Source: Candidatus Iainarchaeum sp.
Lineage (GTDB): Archaea > Iainarchaeota > Iainarchaeia > Iainarchaeales > Iainarchaeaceae
Reading direction: 5' to 3'
Assembly (NCBI GenBank): GCA_016202305.1
Contig: JACQPB010000035.1
Location: forward strand, 1 to 43,515
DNA length: 43,515 nt
The stretch's first letter is position 1. Every line of letters begins with the position of its first letter. The notes beneath the pieces are model-generated. The model saw only the letters and a program-made list of their open reading frames with translations, searched no databases and was not told the origin of the DNA. Positions 36,468 through 43,515 of this stretch are shown one piece after another. The position numbers and the translations under genes were made by a program.

Positions 36468-38381
36468 ATGAAGTTCAAGGCAATTGCAGTACTGCTTGCC
36501 CTTTCAGTGCTCCTGCTCAGCGGATGCAGCGGGCTATTTCCCGCCAAGCCGACACAAAACGATGGCATATGCGATGCGACGGCAGGCGAAAACGTGGAAA
36601 ACTCACCAGACGACTGCGTCCCGGCAGGCGAGAACAGGCAACTCGGAAAAGCAGGACTGCCAGTAGACCCACCGGCAGACCAAGTTTCAGTTGCTGACAT
36701 GGAAATCTACGTTAAAGATCAAACAGGAAATCCGGTTGAGGGGGCGACTGTATTCATATACAGGCCTTACATTTTTGGCACCGACCCGAACAACAAATGG
36801 GCAGGAATAACCGGAACTAAGCATGGAGAGATTAAAACTGACGCTGCAGGAAAAGTCGGACGACCTATCTATTTAACTATAGACGTAAAGTTCGCATTCG
36901 TCGCAACCAAAAATGGACAATCCAGCGGAGTGGAAAAAACCACGGTAGGCGGAAAAAACATAGTAAACATCATTCTTGAACTCCGAAAACCAGTGAAGAA
37001 CCCCTGGGCCTTCTTCGATTTCGAGGGCGCGAAGCCTTTCACGGCCACGAACAATAGCAGCATTACCGCGGTTGTTGGAGGAAAGGCCGGCACGGCTTAT
37101 GATGACAAGCTGAAATCCAATGTTGCCGAGTTCATGCAGAAGGGCATCAGCAATAACGACAAGCTCACCATAAAGGACGCGGCACTCGAAAACTACGTCA
37201 AGAAATTAAGGGATTATAATGCAATTTATCAGAACCGAGGATACACCATAACCATGTGGGTGAACCCGAAAAGGACAACAACCAACCAGAGCATAATAGC
37301 GTTCACCAACGACGAAGGGCCAGAAAAGAAACTGTCACAGCAGCTCAGGATAAGCAACGGCGTATTCCAGCACTACACATTTGACACAGCCCCAAAAACA
37401 GTCACAGGAACAACCAAAATAGCTCCAGAAACATGGTACTTCGTCGCAATAACAGCAGGCCAAAACAAAACCCCAAGTCTATCCGGAACAACCACGGGCC
37501 AAGCAAGGCTATTCGTGAACGGACAGGAAGACGGAACACCGGTAACACTCGGCAAGCTATGGGATGAAGGCTACACCTATGAAGTAGCTGCAAAAACAGC
37601 GCTAGGATACGACAGCCTCTATGGGACGATAGACAATCTGAGGATATACAATGAGGAACTCACACCACAAGAAATAGCCGGGATATACAGAAGTGAAATT
37701 GTTAATGATGGAATAGAGGGAGCATTGCACACCCAGAGCGTCAGTGTGAGTGGCGTGGAAATCAGCAATCGTATGTCGTTCAGGGAAAGCCTCGACCCAT
37801 CGGCACCCGGCGGCATAATGTACTATGGGTTGGATGGCGTCAAGCACAAAATCCCGTTTTACCTTAAGCTGGTCTTTACGGCGAGCGGCACTTTCCTGTA
37901 TGATGGGGAGACTATACATTACGAGGTCAGCAATGACGGCTCCAGCGTTACTTTCAGGAAAAACGACAGCACGGGAACCTTTATTGGAAGGGTGGCCAAT
38001 GATTCGGAAATCCGCCTGCCGGGAGCAAGCGGCAGGACAAACGAATACAGGGTTTTCATCACGCCATCGTCCAAAAAGGTGTGGCTGCTGCTCGCGGCGG
38101 GAACCCTTAACCCTGATGAAGACGGCAAAATCCAAAGAGACGATGTGAGAAATTGGAACAGCATAATATTCAGGCAAACAGCCATAATAAATAGGCCGCA
38201 GCCAATACAAATAAAAGAATATTATAACCCGAAAGACACTGACTTCGCAACTGGCAGTGAATACACGAGCAGTTCCAGCGAATTCGTTGCCCAGTTCTCA
38301 ATAACCTACGTAGGTGGCCCGAATGGATTCACAGAAGTGTGGGTGGACATCCATGACAGGCACAACCCGAGAAACCCGTAG
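36468..38381 (+). CDS. LamG-like lipoprotein (copy B) with extra C-terminal domain shared with the 604-4104 lipoprotein
   Basis: MKFKAIAVLLALSVLLLSGC lipobox; LamG region nearly identical to 22323-23618; C-terminal DFATGSEYTSSSSEFVAQFSI matches DFATGPEYSSSNAYFVAQFGF of the first lipoprotein. The supplied ORF start at 36060 is too far upstream. Confidence 0.87.
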   Translation: MKFKAIAVLLALSVLLLSGCSGLFPAKPTQNDGICDATAGENVENSPDDCVPAGENRQLGKAGLPVDPPADQVSVADMEIYVKDQTGNPVEGATVFIYRPYIFGTDPNNKWAGITGTKHGEIKTDAAGKVGRPIYLTIDVKFAFVATKNGQSSGVEKTTVGGKNIVNIILELRKPVKNPWAFFDFEGAKPFTATNNSSITAVVGGKAGTAYDDKLKSNVAEFMQKGISNNDKLTIKDAALENYVKKLRDYNAIYQNRGYTITMWVNPKRTTTNQSIIAFTNDEGPEKKLSQQLRISNGVFQHYTFDTAPKTVTGTTKIAPETWYFVAITAGQNKTPSLSGTTTGQARLFVNGQEDGTPVTLGKLWDEGYTYEVAAKTALGYDSLYGTIDNLRIYNEELTPQEIAGIYRSEIVNDGIEGALHTQSVSVSGVEISNRMSFRESLDPSAPGGIMYYGLDGVKHKIPFYLKLVFTASGTFLYDGETIHYEVSNDGSSVTFRKNDSTGTFIGRVANDSEIRLPGASGRTNEYRVFITPSSKKVWLLLAAGTLNPDEDGKIQRDDVRNWNSIIFRQTAIINRPQPIQIKEYYNPKDTDFATGSEYTSSSSEFVAQFSITYVGGPNGFTEVWVDIHDRHNPRNP

Positions 38382-38793
38382 CAAATATGGTTAGCCTGCA
38401 AACTCCAAGAATGGCCGTTGTGAAGCTTTGTGAACTGCCAGCCACTGAAGCAGCTGGCGCCCCTTGTAACGGCGGGCCGCTACAATTGCATGACTTTTTG
38501 CTTCGTCGAACCGCATTGCCAGACAAAATGGTAGCGGGCGATTCTCTTGCAATGGCCGAGTTCTGGCCCATGAAACTATTTGGAATGCGCCCGTTTATAA
38601 GCCCTATGAGGCAGTCCATTGCCAGTGGCAAGGCCCAAAACCACCAAAAAAATAGTGGATTCATCAGCGGCCCAAAGCAATCGGATTCCCCTCAGCAACC
38701 CTTTTAAATGTTTATCAATAGTACTATTTAGCCCATAAAACGGTAAATAACGTGTTTTTGGCATTTATTTTGGTGTATTTGGAGGTGTAGGAA

Positions 38794-40077
38794 ATGGCAG
38801 TCAAGCCGCATATTAACCTGGTATTCATAGGGCACGTCGACAACGGCAAGTCAACTACAGTAGGAAGGCTCCTGTATGACACCGGAGCGCTCTCCGAGCA
38901 GGATTACAGGAAGCTCAAGGCCGAAGCCGATGCCAAGGGCAAGGGCACTTTCGCATTCGCATACGCAATGGACAACCTCAAGGAAGAGAGGGAAAGGGGC
39001 GTCACTATAGATGTCGCCTACAAGAAGTTCATGGGCCAGAAGAACAACTTCACGATAATTGACGCCCCTGGGCACAGGGACTTCGTAAAGAACATGATAA
39101 CAGGCACGTCACAGGCCGATGCCGCAGTCCTCGTGGTGGCGGCAAAAGCGGACGCTGGCGTCATAATAACCGAGCAGCCGCAGGTCAAGGAGCACGCATT
39201 CCTCGCAAAAGTGCTCGGCCTCAACCAGCTCATTGTCGCGGTAAACAAGATGGACGAGGTAAAGTATGAGGAAGCGAAGTTCAAGGGAATCGTTGACACG
39301 ATGAAGAAGCTCCTCAGCGGGATAGGGTACAAGGACGAGCAGGTCAAGTACATACCGATATCCGCATGGGAAGGCGAGAACGTGGCGAAGACATCAGGAA
39401 AGATGGCATGGAATAAGGGCCCCACGCTCGTGCAGGCACTTGATGAGCTCAAGGCACCGGAAATGCCCACGGACAAGCCGCTCAGGCTCCCGATACAGGA
39501 CGTTTACAACATAAAAGGAGTAGGATGCGTGCCGGTAGGCAGGGTCGAGACCGGGATATTGAAGCCGGGCGACAAGATAGTGGTGATGCCTTCAGGCAAG
39601 ACAGGAGAAGTCAAGACCGTCGAGGCGCACCACGAGCAGCTGCCGCAGGCAGTGCCGGGCGACAATGTAGGATTCAACGTGCGCGGCCTCGAGAAGAAGG
39701 ACATCAACAGGGGCGACGTAGTCGGCCATGTCAACAATCCCCCAACGGTTGCGAAGGACTTCACTGCGCAAATAGTCGTGCTCTCGCACCCGACAGCGAT
39801 ACCCGTAGGGTACACGCCGGTGTTCCACATGCACACCGCGCAACTCAGCTGCACGCTCACGGAAATACAGAAGTCGCTTGACCCCAAGACGGGACAGGTG
39901 AAAGAGGAGAACCCCAAGTTCCTCAAGACAGGCGACGCGGCAATAGTCAAGATAACGCCGCTCAAGCCCCTCTGCGTAGAGGAATACAAGAAGTTCCCCC
40001 AGCTCGGAAGGTTCGCAATCAGGGACATGGGCCAGACGGTTGCGGCAGGGATAATACTCTCCGTGACGCCTAAGTAG
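38794..40077 (+). CDS. tuf: translation elongation factor 1-alpha (aEF-1A)
   Basis: [41 protein letters not shown]; preceded by GGAGGTG. Confidence 0.97.
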   Translation: MAVKPHINLVFIGHVDNGKSTTVGRLLYDTGALSEQDYRKLKAEADAKGKGTFAFAYAMDNLKEERERGVTIDVAYKKFMGQKNNFTIIDAPGHRDFVKNMITGTSQADAAVLVVAAKADAGVIITEQPQVKEHAFLAKVLGLNQLIVAVNKMDEVKYEEAKFKGIVDTMKKLLSGIGYKDEQVKYIPISAWEGENVAKTSGKMAWNKGPTLVQALDELKAPEMPTDKPLRLPIQDVYNIKGVGCVPVGRVETGILKPGDKIVVMPSGKTGEVKTVEAHHEQLPQAVPGDNVGFNVRGLEKKDINRGDVVGHVNNPPTVAKDFTAQIVVLSHPTAIPVGYTPVFHMHTAQLSCTLTEIQKSLDPKTGQVKEENPKFLKTGDAAIVKITPLKPLCVEEYKKFPQLGRFAIRDMGQTVAAGIILSVTPK

Positions 40078-40090
40078 TGATTCCAAGAAA

Positions 40091-40106
40091 GCCGGGATTG
40101 CCCGGC
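40091..40106 (+). terminator. hairpin after EF-1A
   Basis: GCCGGG-attg-CCCGGC followed by cacatttt. Confidence 0.45.
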
Positions 40107-40157
40107 CACATTTTACCATTATATAGCAAAGAACAAAGACAAGTCATTTGCTACCTT

Positions 40158-40244
40158 GTCCACTTCGTGGACGAGGCCTCGCCCCAAAAGGGGCAAGGTC
40201 TATCAGACGACCGTAAAATGTTCAAAAAATAATGTCGTCTGATA
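40158..40244. other. cluster of three consecutive hairpins (possible structured RNA or small mobile remnant)
   Basis: GTCCAC-ttc-GTGGAC (40158-40172); GGCCTcGCCCC-aaaa-GGGGCaAGGTC (40175-40200); TATCAGACGAC-22 nt-GTCGTCTGATA (40201-40244). Confidence 0.5.
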
Positions 40245-40336
40245 TAGCAAGCAATACAACAGTAAGCTTGGTTTGAAGCACTGCCTTTCCGCGAATGCGG
40301 AACAGGACAACTCTCCAAACCGCGAGCGTGATTGGC

Positions 40337-40651
40337 ATGCAGAAGGCAAGGATAAAGCTCACATCCCCGGATTACGCCAGGCTTACGGACATCTGCGCGA
40401 AAATACAGGACGTGGCCGTCCGCACGGGCGCAAAGCACTCCGGCACAATACCGCTCCCCACAAGGAAGCTCGTGGTGCCCACGAGGAAAAGCCCCGCAGG
40501 CGGAGGCACTGAAAGCTACGAGCACTGGCAGATGCGCGTCCACAAACGCATAATAGACATACAGGCGGACGAAACCACGCTGCGAAGGATAATGCGCGTC
40601 GAAATACCGGAAAACGTGCACGTGGAAATAGAGCTAAAGGACGCGAAGTGA
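40337..40651 (+). CDS. rps10: ribosomal protein S10 (uS10)
   Basis: MQKARIKLTSPDYARLTDICAKIQDVAVRTGAKHSGTIPLPTRKLVVPTRKSPAGGGTESYEHWQMRVHKRIIDI. Confidence 0.95.
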   Translation: MQKARIKLTSPDYARLTDICAKIQDVAVRTGAKHSGTIPLPTRKLVVPTRKSPAGGGTESYEHWQMRVHKRIIDIQADETTLRRIMRVEIPENVHVEIELKDAK

Positions 40652-40726
40652 AGCGCGGGATTTTTTGGCAAAACTTATTTTCAAGAGACTGCAAACCGAT
40701 TAAAGCGCATTCCACACAACACCCTT

Positions 40727-41146
40727 ATGAAATTCTCATTCCTCAAGGACGTCGCCATTGCCGACATAGCTTTCCGCGCAGAAGGGAAGACAAAAGAGGA
40801 GCTTTTTGCCAACTGCGCCATGGCGCTGACCTCCGCGATGGCAGACACCCGAAAAATGGGGGCCCAGGAAAAGAGGAAAATAAGCATTGCCGGGAAGGAT
40901 GACAACGAGCTGCTGTACAGCTTCCTCAGCGAACTCGTCTACATAAAAGACGTGGACGGGCTGCTGTTCAAGGACTTTAAAATAAGTCTTGCCGAAGGCG
41001 GGCTTGACGCGGAATGCGGCGGCGACAAGCTCGAAAGCATAGGCAGGGAAAACCTGAACAACGACGTGAAGGCAATAACGATGTATTTGTTCGGGATAAA
41101 AAAGGGGAAGGGGAAGTTTGCGGCAACCGTAGTGGTCGACATATAA
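40727..41146 (+). CDS. archease (RtcB activator), divergent
   Basis: DVAIADIAFRAEGKTKEELFANCAMALTSAMAD...LLYSFLSELVYIKDVDGLLFKDFKI...DVKAITMYLFGI...ATVVVDI; genomic context with rtcB. Confidence 0.8.
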   Translation: MKFSFLKDVAIADIAFRAEGKTKEELFANCAMALTSAMADTRKMGAQEKRKISIAGKDDNELLYSFLSELVYIKDVDGLLFKDFKISLAEGGLDAECGGDKLESIGRENLNNDVKAITMYLFGIKKGKGKFAATVVVDI

Positions 41147-41171
41147 GTATATAAATAGGTTACACTTATAT
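41141..41171. promoter_or_regulatory. inverted repeat overlapping the TA-operon promoter (candidate autoregulatory operator)
   Basis: ATATAAGT-15 nt-ACTTATAT flanking the TATA-like tatataaata. Confidence 0.45.
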
Positions 41172-41185
41172 AATTAGGTGATGCG

Positions 41186-41425
41186 ATGGGCACCATAACC
41201 ATGAGTTTTGAGGAGAAGGATGAAGAAAGGTTGAGGAGACTGGCGCACGAAAAATATGGCAGCAGGAAAGGGTCGCTCTCAAAGGTCGTCCTTGAAGGCA
41301 TAACCAAACTCGAGGGAGAGTCGGTCAAAGAGAGGGCAAGGCAGAACCTTCTCAAAAAGCTACGAACAGGATTTGACATGGGCAAAATACTTTATAAAAC
41401 GAGGGCGGAATTGCATGAACGATGA
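41186..41425 (+). CDS. VapB-type antitoxin
   Basis: MGTITMSFEEKDEERLRRLAHEKYGSRKGSLSKVVLEGI (RHH-like); overlaps the downstream PIN gene. Confidence 0.65.
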   Translation: MGTITMSFEEKDEERLRRLAHEKYGSRKGSLSKVVLEGITKLEGESVKERARQNLLKKLRTGFDMGKILYKTRAELHER

Positions 41426-41837
41426 GTTCCTCGTCGACTCTAACATACTAGTATATGCCTTTGATGCTTCGGAAAGTGGCAAATACACCACGGCAGCCGC
41501 TTTCCTGGAAAACGCGGTCAAGCTCAGAACTGGCTTCTTGAGCGTGCAGAACCTGTCCGAATTCCACACAGCGGTCACGACAAAGATTGAAAAAAAACTG
41601 AACAAGGAGGAATCACTTGCAACGGTCAGGGGCTTTGCCGAAAGTTTCGGCATAATAAAATATGACGAAAAGACAATTTTTGAGGCCGTGAACCTCGAAC
41701 TCCTCTACAAAATACCATATTGGGATGCACTGATAGCAGCAACAATGATTGAGAACAATATCAAAGTCATTTACACCGAAAACGAGAAGGGTTTCAGGAG
41801 AATCCCGTGGCTGAAGGTAATCAACCCGCTGAAGTGA
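41415..41837 (+). CDS. VapC-like PIN-domain toxin
   Basis: FLVDSNILVYAFDASE...TGFLSVQNLSEFHTAV...IPYWDALIAATMIENNIKVIYTENEKGFRRI; start overlaps the antitoxin. Confidence 0.85.
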   Translation: MNDEFLVDSNILVYAFDASESGKYTTAAAFLENAVKLRTGFLSVQNLSEFHTAVTTKIEKKLNKEESLATVRGFAESFGIIKYDEKTIFEAVNLELLYKIPYWDALIAATMIENNIKVIYTENEKGFRRIPWLKVINPLK

Positions 41838-41866
41838 CCGGGCAGAAACAAGAAAAGGGGAATTCT

Positions 41867-43339
41867 GTGGCGATAAAACTCCAGAGCACCAGCATGAGGG
41901 TAGAGCCCGTATCAAAGAACATCTGGGAAATACCCGCGACAGAGAAGAAGGGCATGAACGTGCCCGCGAGAATTTATGCCACGGAGAACCTCCTGCACGG
42001 AATGGACTCGGCGGTGTTCGAGCAAATCACGAATGTCGCCTGCATGCCGGGAATCGTCAAATACGCACTGGCCATGCCTGATGCCCACAGCGGCTACGGG
42101 AGCCCGGTTGGAGGGGTTGCCGCGTTCGACCCCGAAACCGGCGTGATAAGCCCCGGCGTGATAGGCTTTGACATCCTGTGCGGGATGCGCCTGATAAAAA
42201 CAAACCTCAACTACAAGGAAGTGAAGCCGAAGATAAAGCAGCTAGTGAACGAGCTGTTCGAAACCGTGCCTGCCGGCGTCGGGGTGAAAGGAAGCATCAG
42301 GCTGCAGAGGAAAGAGGTCATCGAGGTCATGGAAAACGGCGCAAAGTGGTGCCATGAGAACGGCTATGCATGGAAGCAGGACCTTGAGCGCATAGAAGAG
42401 AAAGGATGCCTCAAGGGCGCCGATGCGAGGAATGTTTCAGACAAGGCGATAGGCAGGAGCATGAACCAGCTCGGCACACTCGGATCGGGCAACCATTACC
42501 TCGAAGTGCAGGTCATACACGCCAGCGAAATATACAACAGCGAAATAGCCAACAAGTTCGGCGTGTTCGACGATGGGCAGGCAATGATAATGATACACTG
42601 CGGGTCACGCGGCACGGGACACCAGATTGCAACTGATTACATGCAGAGCTTCGGCCCGGCAATGGAAAAATACGGGCTGAAAGTCAAGGATCGGGAGCTT
42701 GCGTGCGCACCTTTCAGCAGCGAGGAAGGAAGGAAATACTATTCCGCAATGGCGTGCGCCGCAAACAACGCATTCGCAAACAGGCAGGTGATTACACACA
42801 ACGTGAGGAAGGCTTTCGGGAAAGTATTCGGCAAAAGCCCGGAGGACATGGAAATGGACCTGATTTATGATGTCGCGCACAACATAGCAAAAGTCGAAAG
42901 GCACAATGTTGACGGCATGATGAAGGACTTAGTGGTGCACAGGAAAGGCAGCACGCGCAGCTTCGGACCGGAAAGCGAGGAGCTGGCGCCAGTTTTCAGG
43001 AAGACAGGCCAGCCGGTGATTGTGGGCGGAAGCATGGAGACAGGGAGCTATGTCTGCGCCGGAACCGAGAAGGCGATGCTTGAAACGTTCGGGAGCACTA
43101 TGCACGGCTCCGGCAGGACAATGTCGCGCACGAAGGCGAAAGAACTCGTGAAGGGAGAGAAGCTTCAGCGCGATATGGAAGAACGCGGAATTTACGTGAA
43201 AAGCGCATCGTATGCGGGCCTTGCCGAGGAAGCGGGCATCGCATATAAGGACATAAGCGAAGTGGTGCGCACTATGGATGAAATCGGGATTTCCAAAAAA
43301 GTATTTTCGTTAAAGCCCATTGGAAATGTAAAAGGATGA
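41867..43339 (+). CDS. rtcB: RNA-splicing ligase RtcB
   Basis: ISPGVIGFDILCGMRLI; GTLGSGNHYLEVQ; YDVAHNIAKVERH; STMHGSGRTMSR (guanylylated His motif). Start GTG 41867 likely; the supplied ORF starts at 41807. Confidence 0.95.
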   Translation: MAIKLQSTSMRVEPVSKNIWEIPATEKKGMNVPARIYATENLLHGMDSAVFEQITNVACMPGIVKYALAMPDAHSGYGSPVGGVAAFDPETGVISPGVIGFDILCGMRLIKTNLNYKEVKPKIKQLVNELFETVPAGVGVKGSIRLQRKEVIEVMENGAKWCHENGYAWKQDLERIEEKGCLKGADARNVSDKAIGRSMNQLGTLGSGNHYLEVQVIHASEIYNSEIANKFGVFDDGQAMIMIHCGSRGTGHQIATDYMQSFGPAMEKYGLKVKDRELACAPFSSEEGRKYYSAMACAANNAFANRQVITHNVRKAFGKVFGKSPEDMEMDLIYDVAHNIAKVERHNVDGMMKDLVVHRKGSTRSFGPESEELAPVFRKTGQPVIVGGSMETGSYVCAGTEKAMLETFGSTMHGSGRTMSRTKAKELVKGEKLQRDMEERGIYVKSASYAGLAEEAGIAYKDISEVVRTMDEIGISKKVFSLKPIGNVKG

Positions 43340-43344
43340 TGAGG

Positions 43345-43374
43345 AACCGGCAAACCAAATGGCCTTGGCCGGTT
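43345..43374 (+). terminator. hairpin downstream of rtcB
   Basis: AACCGGC ... GCCGGTT, 7-bp stem just after the stop. Confidence 0.35.
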
Positions 43375-43515
43375 AAACCCATTTCCAGTGAATTGGACCA
43401 GGCATATGCAACAAAACATTTGAAATTCTAATAATATATTAGTATTTCTAATAAATTTTTAGATTATCACTAAAAATAGCTGAAAATTCGTCAATCGCCT
43501 AATAATATTAATAAC

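Noticed and set aside
38821-38880. EF-1A P-loop GHVDNGKST instead of GHVDHGKST
   Set aside because: A conservative change compatible with Walker A. I cannot tell from memory how common it is in related archaea, so it is not promoted to a finding.
43420-43515. AT-rich tract with taataatatatta and ttctaataa repeats as a possible origin or element boundary
   Set aside because: Likely an ordinary AT-rich intergenic/promoter region cut by the window edge; too little sequence to judge.

Overview
Archaeal window, probably from a DPANN/Euryarchaeota-like genome (inferred from gene content and order, no search run). A highly conserved RNA-polymerase/str-type operon runs left to right: rpoH - rpoB'' - rpoB' - rpoA' - rpoA'' - rpl30e - nusA(KH) - rps12 - rps7 - EF-2. 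The str cluster resumes about 16.5 kb later with EF-1A - rps10, then archease - VapBC-like TA - rtcB. The most striking content is four large LAGLIDADG-type inteins in about 17 kb of this operon. Two sit in RpoB'', separated by only a 10-residue extein (CAIETPDGPQ). One sits in ribosomal protein S12, directly after the decoding-centre loop. One splits the EF-2 P-loop between the Walker-A Lys and Ser. RpoB'' intein 2 and the S12 intein are clear paralogues. Between EF-2 and EF-1A lies an accessory island of surface proteins: mosaic LamG-type lipoproteins duplicated together with their promoter, a FAD oxidoreductase, a polytopic membrane protein, and a roughly 2,800-aa multi-Ig/PKD surface protein. 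Other items include tiny ORFs and a 27-nt tandem repeat at RNAP gene junctions, loss of the RpoB' zinc-ribbon cysteines, and a run of hairpins between EF-1A and S10. All calls come from reading the sequence and the supplied ORFs; no database search was possible.
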